A DNA stretch of 55,470 nucleotides from Bacteroides sp. (GTDB lineage Bacteria; Bacteroidota; Bacteroidia; Bacteroidales; UBA7960). The translations under genes and the position numbers were made by a program. The notes below the pieces were generated by a model, which did no database searches, had not been told where the DNA came from, and saw only the letters and a list, made by a program, of their open reading frames with translations. This document shows positions 34,558 to 43,542 of this stretch, in pieces; position 1 is the stretch's first letter; the number at the start of each line of letters is the position of its first letter. The stretch is taken from positions 1 to 55,470 of the forward strand of contig JAZBOS010000158.1 in assembly GCA_036351255.1 (NCBI GenBank). Reading direction: 5' to 3'.

Positions 34558-34953
34558 ATGAAAAATCTGTTTTATATGGGCGGACCCCTGTTTATGGGCA
34601 TCCTTTCCATTCTCTTCGTGATTATGATCGCGTGGTATCTTTACCATTTTATTGCACCCTATTATTCCAGGCATTTATCCCCTGAAACCGTGTTGCGGAG
34701 GATCAGCTATGGAAAATCCATTGGCTTGTTTGCAATGATCACAGGAATCCTGGGGCAACTGATTGGATTATATGAAGCCTTTTCAGTTATAGAACACGCC
34801 GGTGACATTTCCCCGGCGATGGTTTACGGAGGAATAAAAGTCTCCATGATCACAACCCTCACTGGTATTACCATTTTTTTGATCTCATTGCTGATTTGGT
34901 TTTTAGCCAGCGTGATCATCGAAAAAAAGCTGGGAAAGAAACAGGAGCAATAA
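34558..34953 (+). CDS. MotA/TolQ/ExbB proton channel-like protein, short
   Basis: 131-residue membrane protein with three hydrophobic helices (about 5-28, 48-72, 90-118). The segment YGKSIGLFAMITGILGQLIG and GGIKVSMITTLTGITIFLIS resembles the pore helices of the MotA/TolQ/ExbB family, but the protein is much shorter than ExbB (about 220) and lacks the long cytoplasmic loop. The start at 34558 is ATG; the frame extends upstream only to a TTG at 34543. No ExbD/TolR or MotB partner is adjacent, so a force-transducing role is unproved. Confidence 0.7.
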   Translation: MKNLFYMGGPLFMGILSILFVIMIAWYLYHFIAPYYSRHLSPETVLRRISYGKSIGLFAMITGILGQLIGLYEAFSVIEHAGDISPAMVYGGIKVSMITTLTGITIFLISLLIWFLASVIIEKKLGKKQEQ

Positions 34954-34984
34954 TCCTTCCTTTAAAAAGCAATTTAACCAAACA

Positions 34985-35027
34985 AAAACCCCGGATGCAG
35001 GACTTCGCCTTGCTCCCGGGTTTTTTT
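34985..35027 (+). terminator. Probable terminator after the TolQ-like gene
   Basis: AAAACCC pairs with GGGTTTT at the base, with an interrupted GC-rich inner stem and a loop around CTTCG, followed by a T-run. The stem has bulges. It lies between the convergent TolQ-like and PIG-L genes. Confidence 0.6.
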
Positions 35028-35047
35028 GCATATTTCCCCTCCCCATT

Positions 35048-35073
35048 AGCCACGTAGCGGCGATAGTATGGTT
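35048..35073 (-). repeat. Dispersed palindromic repeat, copy 3
   Basis: On the minus strand this reads like 84-110, with core CGCCGCTACGTGG. It lies 53 nt from a second copy. Confidence 0.6.
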
Positions 35074-35100
35074 GGAAAGTTCAATCCTATTTCCCTAATC

Positions 35101-35126
35101 AGCCGCGTAGCGGCGAAAGTATGTTA
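35101..35126 (-). repeat. Dispersed palindromic repeat, copy 4
   Basis: Same family and orientation as 35048-35073, core CGCCGCTACGCGGC, a near-perfect palindrome. It lies in the gap between the terminator and the PIG-L gene. Confidence 0.6.
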
Positions 35127-35162
35127 GCCAAAAATCAATTGTCCCCCTCAATCCGTCCTGCT

Positions 35163-36002
35163 TTATTTCTCGACTGTTCTATAATATTCTTTACCAAAGG
35201 CCAGTATGTGTTCCGCCTCAAACCTTTCATCATAAACAATGAAGAACCTTCTCAAAATGCGGATTTGCGACTGATGACATTGCGCCGCTTCATTTTTTAT
35301 CTTCCAGTATTTCCTGATATCAACCGAAACATCGGGATCAGGCAATCCCATACTGCCTGTTAATTCTATGGACAAATCATAACCGGGTGTGTTGGCCACC
35401 AGAAACTCCTCAAGTTTCTCCGTAAGAGTGATCTGAAAGATTATTTCAGGACTGAATGCAGGATGATCCCTGTTTTCATAAAAAATGGCTTCTGTCAGTT
35501 TCGCTGATATCCGGTGCTCAGGATGGCCATAGCCCCCTATCTCACTGTCATAGGTGATGAGAATTTCCGGATTGAAAAGATTGATTTTGTTTGCAATCAC
35601 TTGTTTAATGCTGTCCTGGTGGTCATACCAGAAAATGACATGTTCTTCCATAATGTCATCCCAGGTATTGTTGACAAAACCAGCAATCTCCACTTTTTCA
35701 ATGCCAAGTTTGGATGCTGAGCAATGCAGTTCCTCCACACGCACTGTGTCGTGTTCACACAAGGTAAGTAAGTGAATGGTTGCTCCTTTTTCCCTTAATA
35801 AGGCAATAAGGCCCCCGGCAACCGTTTCATCGTCAGCATGAGGCATAATAATTAAAACCCTGCTTGAATCAGATGCTTCAATTTCAAGTTCAGGAACGCT
35901 ATGGTCCTGGTAGCTTGCTATCTGCTCATAGTCGGCCTTCGGGTTTGTACAGCCACCAAACTGCGTGACCAAAAAAACAAGGATCATTGCTTTAAATTTC
36001 AT
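35163..36002 (-). CDS. PIG-L family deacetylase lipoprotein
   Basis: 279 residues from ATG 36002. The signal peptide ends in a lipobox-like QFGGC (Cys18), so the enzyme is probably membrane-anchored outside the cytoplasm. The zinc motif is MPHADDETVAGG (His55, Asp57, Asp58) and the third ligand lies in GYGHPEHRIS. The family removes N-acetyl groups from GlcNAc-type or related substrates (GlcNAc-PI, mycothiol, bacillithiol precursors). A longer frame to 36119 has no family similarity before the signal peptide. It follows the small membrane protein gene by 121 nt. Confidence 0.86.
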   Translation of the reverse strand: MKFKAMILVFLVTQFGGCTNPKADYEQIASYQDHSVPELEIEASDSSRVLIIMPHADDETVAGGLIALLREKGATIHLLTLCEHDTVRVEELHCSASKLGIEKVEIAGFVNNTWDDIMEEHVIFWYDHQDSIKQVIANKINLFNPEILITYDSEIGGYGHPEHRISAKLTEAIFYENRDHPAFSPEIIFQITLTEKLEEFLVANTPGYDLSIELTGSMGLPDPDVSVDIRKYWKIKNEAAQCHQSQIRILRRFFIVYDERFEAEHILAFGKEYYRTVEK

Positions 36003-36123
36003 CCTCTCAAATCCTTTCTTTTGATACAACCGCACATTGCAATGGCGCACTGACAATCCTGCAGAAAAACCAACTTCAAAACCAAAGACATTCTTAAAGA
36101 ATAAGGATAAAACGCCCAAGACT

Positions 36124-36414
36124 TTAAAAAATTTCCATCAGCATCATATTAATTTTATTGAACAGCTCCCCCACCCCCAGGGCGGCCCAAAGAATGAAAA
36201 GACCTAGCAGGATTTTTATTCTGTAATGAATGGAAAAACCGGTCCATTCCTTCAGAATGACATTCACAGGCGGAAAAAATACCAACGACAGCAGCACAAT
36301 AAAAACCCCGAAAAAAGGATCATTGCCCCAAAACGTATTCACCAATCCAATGAACAAAAACACCAGTCCAAAAAACCAGCCCACATTATCCCAAACAACC
36401 AATTGGCTTTTCAT
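36124..36414 (-). CDS. Small integral-membrane protein, unknown function
   Basis: 96 residues with three hydrophobic stretches (about 12-30, 33-52, 66-84). Not recognised as a named family. The frame uses ordinary codons, starts with ATG at 36414 and stops 121 nt before the PIG-L gene. The 560-nt non-coding stretch upstream separates it from the amidohydrolase gene. It is probably real because the composition is that of a membrane protein rather than of a shadow frame. Confidence 0.55.
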   Translation of the reverse strand: MKSQLVVWDNVGWFFGLVFLFIGLVNTFWGNDPFFGVFIVLLSLVFFPPVNVILKEWTGFSIHYRIKILLGLFILWAALGVGELFNKINMMLMEIF

Positions 36415-36974
36415 GATCCTTCTTTTTTATTCACATTTCCTATCCAGCCAATTCAGTTAACATTAACTAAATCCACAATAAAACGGGAGTACAAATTTAT
36501 AAAACTTTGAATTACAAAGTACTTTCCAATAATAATTATTCTCAAATTTTTCCGCGGTGATAAATAAAAGGATTGTTTCTAAAATTATAGGCATGGGGCA
36601 TGGGGATAGGGATGGGGGAAAAAGTCGCGTAGGAGCCACCGATTGGCAGGAAAAGCCATGACAAATGCATCCTCCTCTTTGCCCCCTTCCCCCCGGCATT
36701 GCTCCTTCCCAGAGAAGTAAAAAAATGAAGGGCCTTGAAAAATACAGATTAAAAATTAGGAAGGCATCTTTGAAGGATTTTTCCAGATAGGTTAAGAAAG
36801 CCAGCAATTCCCTCAAAAAAATTAAATATAAAAAAACGTGCTTCTGCTGCAACGGGAAATATTACCCTTTCCTAATCATTGACGTTTTGTTGCTGATCTT
36901 TTATGTATTTCTTCCTTTGCAGGAAGGCCAGAAAGCAGCAATAAAAAAACGGATTAAGACTTTCACGGCAATCA
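36415..36974. other. Non-coding stretch upstream of the small membrane protein
   Basis: 560 nt with no credible gene. It holds a GCATGGGGCATGGGG run (about 36592-36606), the inverse of the CCCCATGCCCCATGC element near 167-181, and AT-rich flanks. The long minus-strand frame at 36463-36852 has low-complexity, non-protein-like composition. Likely an intergenic repeat remnant. Confidence 0.55.
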
Positions 36975-38006
36975 TTATTTCAGGAACCGGTTTCCATAGA
37001 AGGCCATTCGGGAAAGGATCTTTTGGATGGATGCATCCATTTCAACTGAAATATTTTTTAAAAGGCCGGAATTCTCTTCAGGAGAAATAGCAGAGAAGTG
37101 CATTACCCCAAGACAGGAACAGTTTGCCAAATTACAGCCAATGGTCTGCTCCAAAGAAGGAAAATCAATCAGAGCCATATCGAACACCTTGATTCTATTG
37201 CAGGCGTGAAACCTGAAATAAATTTTCTTTTTTTTCAGATCGTAAACAATGCTCCAGCGAGTATCTTCCTGTCGTATGCTATCCAGAGCATGAAAAGAAT
37301 ATTCAACCGGGTTTTGATTTGAAAATGTATTTAACATTTCCACCGCATAAACAAACCGTTCGTTTGAACCGGGTCTTTTTACCACCGGGAGGTTCCCTCC
37401 ATAACCCTCAAAAAATCTGAGATATTTCAGCGACTCTGAATACCTGTTATTGCTGAGCACCGGGTAATTTGAACCTGTACAAATTGTGGATTTAAAACCA
37501 TGTCCGTCAAATTCTATTACTGCACAAACACCAGTACTATCGGCAATCAAGTAATGCAAAGATTGAACAATGGCCTCTTGCTGAATTTCTTCAACCAATG
37601 AAATGGCTTCCTTCACACTTTTGCAGTTGTCAAGTACAAATTGGACAATTTGAAACTCGTTTAGCTGATTAAGGTTTGAATCCAAATACAACTCCACCCT
37701 TTCATTATTCAGTTCTTCCATTGCAAGGCCCCAGCCATTCATCCCACCCAATGGGAACTCCTTTCCAAACTGGTTGAAGGTCAAGCTTGGGTATCTTGAT
37801 GTCCACTCAATGACCTTGCCTTTTAACGTAAACGATTCTTTATGAATTCCTGAAGGGTTTGCCATAACAAATCCCTGGTCTGTTTCCCAATCAAGATTCT
37901 TAGCCACGATGATGTTTTCTTGGTTTCTCAGACAGAAAGCTGTACAGGAAAAAACATCAATCCTAGCCAGGAAAGTGAAAGCAAGCAGGATGAAAATCGT
38001 TTTCAT
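36975..38006 (-). CDS. Exported linear-amide C-N hydrolase (choloylglycine hydrolase / penicillin V acylase type)
   Basis: 343 residues. The signal peptide runs 1-20 and the next residue is Cys21 in SCTAFCLRN, so signal cleavage would expose the N-terminal nucleophile of this Ntn-hydrolase family without a further maturation step. AKNLDWETDQGFV and VLSNNRYSESL are at the positions where the family has its Asp and Asn catalytic residues, and GGMNGWGLAMEELN matches the conserved NEKGL-type region. Such enzymes hydrolyse bile-salt, penicillin V, N-acyl-homoserine-lactone or other amides; the substrate here cannot be told. It overlaps the repeat lipoprotein gene upstream by 4 nt (ATGA), so the two are translationally coupled. 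Confidence 0.83.
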   Translation of the reverse strand: MKTIFILLAFTFLARIDVFSCTAFCLRNQENIIVAKNLDWETDQGFVMANPSGIHKESFTLKGKVIEWTSRYPSLTFNQFGKEFPLGGMNGWGLAMEELNNERVELYLDSNLNQLNEFQIVQFVLDNCKSVKEAISLVEEIQQEAIVQSLHYLIADSTGVCAVIEFDGHGFKSTICTGSNYPVLSNNRYSESLKYLRFFEGYGGNLPVVKRPGSNERFVYAVEMLNTFSNQNPVEYSFHALDSIRQEDTRWSIVYDLKKKKIYFRFHACNRIKVFDMALIDFPSLEQTIGCNLANCSCLGVMHFSAISPEENSGLLKNISVEMDASIQKILSRMAFYGNRFLK

Positions 38007-39928
38007 TCTTCTGTTTTGAAAAAATTATTATCACCCTGATTGTCGCTGAAAAGACCCAGGGACCCTGGCGATTTAGGTTTAAAAAGCCGGAAACCGATGC
38101 TGGTTCCCTTTTCTGAACCGGCGACCCCACCCATTGAAGGAGAACCCCGGTTCATGTCATTCTTAAACCAGGTATAGCCATCATTACCGTGAAGGTCACA
38201 CATAATTCCTATTCCGTTAAAGTCTCCGATTCCGGCACTCCTGTTGCCGAAGACATAGGAATCATTCCCGCTATAATCCAGAAAAAGACCGGCAGAAAAA
38301 TCTCTTCCACCACCGATGATTTGGGTAATAGCTTTTTTGTCAGAATCCTGGTTGAATGAATCATCTCCTTGAATCTCCATGAGATTGCCCAAAGCAAAGT
38401 GTGCAGCATAGCCCTGGCTATGGGATATTGAACGATAGGTATCCCTCCCATTCTGGTCATAAAGGGCGCCTACACCAAAGTAATAGGCAGAACCTTGGGA
38501 AAAGCTTTCAGCATGGTAGCTGTCATCTCCTTCAAAGTCGAACAGGAAGCCGTAACCGCCGCCCAGACTTTGCCCGTCGGTGGCCTCGGCCCAGCGACCC
38601 TTAGCAGCTCCCTGAACAAAAGACAAGGGATCCTCCATCTTTGGATGCTTTCCATAGCAATCGTTCCCCTTTAAATCGACAAGCATTCCTACCCCAAGTG
38701 TGGAACCAAACCCTTGTGAGTAACTGCTGCAGTAATAGTGATCATCCCCTTCCTGATCCATAAGCATGGCAACGCCAACCATTGCTGATCCCTGGGAAAA
38801 ACTTGAAGTGCTGGCATAGATGTCGTCCCCTTTTACATCAAAAATCAGCGAAGTCCCATATAACGACGAAGCCATCCCGGGATTCCCGGAAGCATAGGAA
38901 TCATCCCCATCCAGATCAAATAAAATGCTGATACCTAGTAAACCAAGGGAAAGGAATCCATTAACAGCATTATAGCTGTCGTCGCCTTCCTTATCAATTA
39001 CAATGGAAACAGGAATGGAGATACCACTCGAGGCGATATTTCCCAGATATTTATCATCGCCACCTATATCAATGGTCAGGCAGTTATTTCCAAGGATAGT
39101 ATCGTTCTTTGAACCGAAAATGGAAATCCTGCCCAAATTGCTTTCTATAAAACATCCTGTAAACGACTGATCCATAGTATCAGGCAAAGCATTAATGAGT
39201 TTCAGAACCTGTTCACTAACCAGGCGTGAGGCAAAGGAAAGTTTTCTCAAATCTGCATATCCAATGCAATCAACAGATCTAAAACTGGTTAACTGCCTGT
39301 TATTCCATGGTTCCGAAAGAATAGCGTAAGCTGAAGAATCGCTAGTCTCCATGTCAATCCCCGTGTTCTCCAATATTGGTTTAGTATACTGATCTAAAAT
39401 GAATGCAGCACTTCCAATCACTTCAATAAATGATAAAACCTCAAAGCGGAGGCTTTTCGGCAGCTTCAACCATTCCTCCCTGCTGTTGCTTTTAAATTGG
39501 AGATCAATACTTTTACTTAATTGGGCTATTAATTCCTCCTCAATCTCTTTTTCCACTGGATCGTTCTGGTTTAGGGAAATGGGAGGGCCAAACCCACCGG
39601 CCGAAAAGCCAAGTAAACGAAAAGGGATATGAATAGTGGTTTGGGGGTTCTGGGATTCGGAGGACAGGGTTTCTGCAATACGCTCTGTAAAACCTGGAAA
39701 CTGAAGAATGTCATCGAAAAGAATGAATTGGGTTGGAATGCAACATCTTACCCCTTGCACGGATGAAATATATGTGTAATTAAGTGTAATCTGAAATTCA
39801 GGCATTCCATCAGTTTCTTCAAACGCATCCAAAATCGCTTCCTCAATAGTATTGTTTCCACGATGACATGATTCCGCCAGAGGAAGAAGCAAAATCATAA
39901 AAATCAATAAATTAGATCGCTGCCTCAT
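38003..39928 (-). CDS. Lipoprotein with about twelve G-D-D-x-Y repeats, unknown function
   Basis: 641 residues. The lipobox LAESC places acylation on Cys21. Residues 1-270 show no repeats; the C-terminal 350 residues contain about twelve units of about 23-30 residues, each with a turn reading x-G-D/N-D-x-Y/F preceded by a hydrophobic strand (as in LFDLDGDDSY, LMDQEGDDHY, LDYSGNDSY), often followed by SQG and a GVG-type strand. The pattern looks like a beta-solenoid with an acidic turn on every coil, possibly Ca2+-binding; this is inference. I know no named family. It is coupled to the amidohydrolase gene (4-nt overlap) and lies 24 nt after the S41 protease gene. Confidence 0.78.
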   Translation of the reverse strand: MRQRSNLLIFMILLLPLAESCHRGNNTIEEAILDAFEETDGMPEFQITLNYTYISSVQGVRCCIPTQFILFDDILQFPGFTERIAETLSSESQNPQTTIHIPFRLLGFSAGGFGPPISLNQNDPVEKEIEEELIAQLSKSIDLQFKSNSREEWLKLPKSLRFEVLSFIEVIGSAAFILDQYTKPILENTGIDMETSDSSAYAILSEPWNNRQLTSFRSVDCIGYADLRKLSFASRLVSEQVLKLINALPDTMDQSFTGCFIESNLGRISIFGSKNDTILGNNCLTIDIGGDDKYLGNIASSGISIPVSIVIDKEGDDSYNAVNGFLSLGLLGISILFDLDGDDSYASGNPGMASSLYGTSLIFDVKGDDIYASTSSFSQGSAMVGVAMLMDQEGDDHYYCSSYSQGFGSTLGVGMLVDLKGNDCYGKHPKMEDPLSFVQGAAKGRWAEATDGQSLGGGYGFLFDFEGDDSYHAESFSQGSAYYFGVGALYDQNGRDTYRSISHSQGYAAHFALGNLMEIQGDDSFNQDSDKKAITQIIGGGRDFSAGLFLDYSGNDSYVFGNRSAGIGDFNGIGIMCDLHGNDGYTWFKNDMNRGSPSMGGVAGSEKGTSIGFRLFKPKSPGSLGLFSDNQGDNNFFKTEE

Positions 39929-39952
39929 GTTGCCTGACCCGTTATTTAAACC

Positions 39953-41659
39953 TCAATGAGCAATGCTATCGAGGATCATCAGAATTGAAGTATTAGGATC
40001 GCATCCATGATTTCTGTATTGAGTATACCCTGTCGGAATATCGGGAATAAGCAGATAACCTTTTCCCTTATCCTCAGGGAAGGTCCAAATCTTTTTAACG
40101 GAAACCTGGAATCGAATTCCGGAATTGGTCAACCCCTGAAGAGGTTCAACGCCCATCCCAAAGCAGTTTCCCGATTGGGCGGGTGGAACTCCAACAAAGA
40201 TAGCCCCACTCTTTACCAGCTTAACAAGCGTTTCGAAACCTGCACTAAATGTTTCGGAACTTCCAACAACAAAAATGTTTTCAGGGCAGTAATATCCAGC
40301 ATATTTTCCTGAAACGTATTCCGAATGAAAAGTGGTCGTGCTCTCGAAATTGGAGTCCGGCAAAATGCGGGACTGATTTCCCTGATCCCTTTCCATCCAG
40401 GATTTAAGTGAAAAAAAATCATAATCCCCCGCCTGAAGAGGAAGCCTTTGGGCATCTCCACGGGATTCATTTATCAACTCCGGTTTCAGTGATGATGCAG
40501 CATCAATCGCCAAGGGTGAAAGAAAAGTCACTTCATAGCTGTCCTTATGCAAATTATAAAGGTGTTCCTTGCCGAAAAGAAAGTAAACAAGCATTTCTGA
40601 CATTAAAGACACACCGCCCCTGTTGTTTCTTAAATCAATAATTAAGGTTTTTGTTTTTTTCTCTTTCATTCGAGTAACCACTCCTTGCATGAAACTGGCA
40701 AACGACGGGAGTTTTTCGATTATTAATTCAAGGCTGTCTGGGGCCGAAGAACCATAATACCTCTCATACCAAATTTTTGCGTAGGTCAAATATTGATTCC
40801 TGTATGCAGCCCGCACACCATCGTCCTGGATATAAGTCAAACCGCTTATTGCTTGTTCTGCGTATTCTTTAAACTCATCCTGTTTCTCCAAACGGAGGTA
40901 TCCAACATCCCTGCCTTCACCAATCCAGTCAAAAACGAAATCACATTGTTTTACATCCGGCAATGGTAGCATGGAAGACCCACCCTCTATGATTCTATAA
41001 CTCATTTCTCCGCCGGTATCCATCAAAACCCTAAGAAAATTCCCGGACTTATCCCTTAACTCCATTTCAATTGGGACACCCTTACTCCAACCGGGCAGCA
41101 ATCGCTCCAGGTAATCCGAGTACCACAAGTAAACCCTCAAATTTCTGAACCGGTCGAAAAGGTTTTCCATAGGATAAAGGGAAGCCACTTTCTCCAGCAA
41201 CCGGTCTACAGGCTCTCCATTAATCTTTTGAACCTTTGAACCAATCAGGGGAATATGCTCTGCATTGCAGACCTTGCTGATGACCATAGAAGAGTCTGCA
41301 AGAACCGAAAAGTATAATGGAATCCCATGGGGGTTGCTGGTATCAGGATATTTTAAAGGGAATAGGAAGGTATGCCCATCCTCGATTTTTGCCAGGAAAC
41401 CAGACAGCACCCACCAGAAATCATCGGCTTCCATACCTTCCGGGGGCAGATCCGATAATAGGCTATCCAGGGTTAAATGATATCCGATTTTCCCCTGCAT
41501 ATTCATATAAGGATCCGGATGGCAATTCTCAATGGTTTTGGATAGCTGCCTGGCATCGGCTACAAGCTGGCTGTAAGACAAATGCTGGGGAAAGCCAAAT
41601 TGCCAAAACCCTAAAAGAAATATCAGAATGACCAGGAGAGATTTTTCGAATGTTTTCAT
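39953..41659 (-). CDS. Secreted S41 family serine protease
   Basis: 568 residues. Signal peptide at 1-25 (ending FGFPQ). The EDGHTFLFP segment (His96) and a PDZ-like region (about 110-160: VQKINGEPVDRLL) precede the catalytic domain; IIDLRNNRGGVSLMSE is a family motif, and GSSETFSAGFETL provides the probable nucleophile Ser472. The family includes C-terminal processing and tricorn-type peptidases. It is unusually long in the middle (about 160-330), where a helical insertion lies. Spacings to the next genes (24 and 10 nt) show it belongs to the hydrolase operon. Substrate unknown. Confidence 0.87.
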   Translation of the reverse strand: MKTFEKSLLVILIFLLGFWQFGFPQHLSYSQLVADARQLSKTIENCHPDPYMNMQGKIGYHLTLDSLLSDLPPEGMEADDFWWVLSGFLAKIEDGHTFLFPLKYPDTSNPHGIPLYFSVLADSSMVISKVCNAEHIPLIGSKVQKINGEPVDRLLEKVASLYPMENLFDRFRNLRVYLWYSDYLERLLPGWSKGVPIEMELRDKSGNFLRVLMDTGGEMSYRIIEGGSSMLPLPDVKQCDFVFDWIGEGRDVGYLRLEKQDEFKEYAEQAISGLTYIQDDGVRAAYRNQYLTYAKIWYERYYGSSAPDSLELIIEKLPSFASFMQGVVTRMKEKKTKTLIIDLRNNRGGVSLMSEMLVYFLFGKEHLYNLHKDSYEVTFLSPLAIDAASSLKPELINESRGDAQRLPLQAGDYDFFSLKSWMERDQGNQSRILPDSNFESTTTFHSEYVSGKYAGYYCPENIFVVGSSETFSAGFETLVKLVKSGAIFVGVPPAQSGNCFGMGVEPLQGLTNSGIRFQVSVKKIWTFPEDKGKGYLLIPDIPTGYTQYRNHGCDPNTSILMILDSIAH

Positions 41660-41669
41660 GGTTCAGCGG

Positions 41670-42827
41670 TTAATGAAACGTCAATATTTCAAACTCCGTT
41701 TCATCGGGTTTTCCCGGGGCTATGTACAATACCGGATTTTCAGATAAAACCATCACCAGACATCCATATGTGTTTTCGTTGGAAATTGGATGAATTTCCG
41801 GTTCTGTATGGCTGAGGATGGATTGAATGGTTTCTGCATTAAGCATATTCTCCGCCTCCAGAATTTTATCATAGGCCAGGTAAAAGCGTGGACAGTAATA
41901 GGGATCGTCAATGGTTTTCCCATAAGTTTTCAGAAGATCAATAAACTGCTGACTAAAGTCACGGTTTGAACCCGAAAAATTTGTATGGAGCGTAATATTC
42001 TTGTTATCAAAAGGATAGAATCGTTTTTTCTGGTTTGCTGAGCACTCATAACACCGTGCTTCGCGGATCCCTCCCATGGTAAAACTTTGGGGAATGCCAA
42101 TCGGGACCTTTTCAATAAATTCAAAGGCTTCCGTTTCGCCAGGCATTTGAAGAATTTTTCTGACGATGAAAGAAACGGGCAATCCCCTGTCGGAATGGTT
42201 TAGCATCGAAATCCCGTTACAGGCAATGCCAACCCCATGCGAATTCATGCCATCCAATCCAATAAACCCCGGAAAAGTTAAAATGTAACTTTCTATCCTA
42301 GTATCCTTATCCGTGATATGCAACAAGGTGGGGTATCCGTGAAGAAATTTCGGCGGGTCCATGTTTTGAGCCAAAATGGTTGGTTGATCTCCGCTTTTAT
42401 TGATGCTGATCGTTGTACAGTGGTTTCCCTGAAAGTCGACTGATAGCGCATCAATCTCCTCGCTGAGCTGAAACGCCAGCATGGTTTCAAAATCTATTTC
42501 GCAACCATCGGAAATACCTTTAACCTCTTCGAGAATATCCGGGCAAATCATCTCAATCTCTTTTACAAACCCTGTTTTATCAAAAAAATCAGAAATAACA
42601 GCATGAAAGTCGGTTTGGTATGTTTCCTCAACCTCATTTTTCCATTTAATAATGGTCTCCTCAATTTGAACTTTAAGGAACTTCCCATGTGCCAGCCCCT
42701 GTTCATATGAAGAACCTGTTAAATGAAGAATCGTTAAATCCTGAATTTTTTCAATTCTTTGCTCTGGCTTACAACCAAAAAAGGTGAGTGAAATGGCCAG
42801 TAATGTGAGAAGGATTTTGTTTTTCAT
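41670..42827 (-). CDS. Lipoprotein, C45-type autoproteolytic acyltransferase/hydrolase
   Basis: 385 residues from ATG 42827; lipobox FFGC (Cys19). Family motifs: YEQGLAHGKFL near residue 41, then GNHCTTI with Cys137 as the nucleophile created by self-cleavage before Cys, followed by AQNMD (the conserved N-x-D). The group includes acyl-CoA:6-aminopenicillanic-acid acyltransferase and related Ntn amidases. It would be the second amide-acting Ntn hydrolase in this operon. The frame to 42875 overlaps the methyltransferase-like gene and is less likely. It lies 10 nt before the S41 gene and 19 nt after the upstream gene. Confidence 0.85.
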   Translation of the reverse strand: MKNKILLTLLAISLTFFGCKPEQRIEKIQDLTILHLTGSSYEQGLAHGKFLKVQIEETIIKWKNEVEETYQTDFHAVISDFFDKTGFVKEIEMICPDILEEVKGISDGCEIDFETMLAFQLSEEIDALSVDFQGNHCTTISINKSGDQPTILAQNMDPPKFLHGYPTLLHITDKDTRIESYILTFPGFIGLDGMNSHGVGIACNGISMLNHSDRGLPVSFIVRKILQMPGETEAFEFIEKVPIGIPQSFTMGGIREARCYECSANQKKRFYPFDNKNITLHTNFSGSNRDFSQQFIDLLKTYGKTIDDPYYCPRFYLAYDKILEAENMLNAETIQSILSHTEPEIHPISNENTYGCLVMVLSENPVLYIAPGKPDETEFEILTFH

Positions 42828-42846
42828 TGGTTTCTTTTTAAGTCTC

Positions 42847-43542
42847 TTACCAAATTCCGGGGAAAATACGATCATGAACTTCTTTTTTGTAATCGCTGTA
42901 TCCTTTCAGGTTTTTTGAAAGAAAGTTGTCCTCAAGCCGGGTGCGAATAATAAAACCGGAAGAAATAAAGGCTGAAAAAATGATTCCGGCAAAAGAACCG
43001 ATAATAAGTGGAAATGCAAATAACCAAAGAATTACGCCAAAATAACCGGGGTGCCGAACCAGGTTGTATGGCCAGCTTTTAACGACAACATGCGCTCTTT
43101 CACTCTGTATCCTCACGTGGGCCTCGAAATGGTTATTTGCAATCATAGATCCAAGGACCAAAACATTCGAAAAGATAAAGAGTAAATAGCCCGGAATTTG
43201 CCATAATTCATTCAAGGGCAAAAAATCAAACCTTAAGTCGAGCCCAACAATCAAAGGTAGTAAGAATATCATGTTGAGATTATTGATCTTAACGAGAATA
43301 ACATCCCACTTAACAGCATTTTCATGGTTTTTCCCTCTTTGATTTAAAAGATTGGGATTTATTTTATAAAAGACAAGGATGGCAAGCATGGAATAAATCA
43401 AGTTTACAGCAGCAAAAATCCATGCGCGCGGGAGCCCTGTATTTCCAGCCGATGCAAAAACAATCCCCATCTGAACAATGACCAGAAAAACGGAAGCAAT
43501 GACATACTTTTTCCCATATTTATCAAGGCTGGTTTTCCTCAC
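42847..43542 (-). CDS. Isoprenylcysteine carboxyl methyltransferase-like membrane protein (copy 1)
   Basis: 231 residues, about five hydrophobic helices. The C-terminal part carries the ICMT/PEMT signature LVRHPGYFGVILW followed by a charged helix with EDNFLSKNLKGYSDYKKEV, the SAM-binding end of this family. Bacterial relatives are often annotated only as 'methyltransferase family protein'; acceptors are unknown. It overlaps the C10 protease gene upstream by 4 nt and precedes the C45 gene by 19 nt, so it is embedded in the operon. A second, distinct relative lies at 50112. Confidence 0.83.
   Translation of the reverse strand: MRKTSLDKYGKKYVIASVFLVIVQMGIVFASAGNTGLPRAWIFAAVNLIYSMLAILVFYKINPNLLNQRGKNHENAVKWDVILVKINNLNMIFLLPLIVGLDLRFDFLPLNELWQIPGYLLFIFSNVLVLGSMIANNHFEAHVRIQSERAHVVVKSWPYNLVRHPGYFGVILWLFAFPLIIGSFAGIIFSAFISSGFIIRTRLEDNFLSKNLKGYSDYKKEVHDRIFPGIW

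Noticed and set aside
35048..35126. Attachment site of an integrated element at the palindrome pair
   Set aside because: No integrase and no tRNA gene are present, and the same motif occurs in several unrelated gaps.
36463..36852. Minus-strand frame of 129 residues between the small membrane protein and the amidohydrolase
   Set aside because: Its composition is not protein-like and it covers an intergenic repeat (GCATGGGGCATGGGG).
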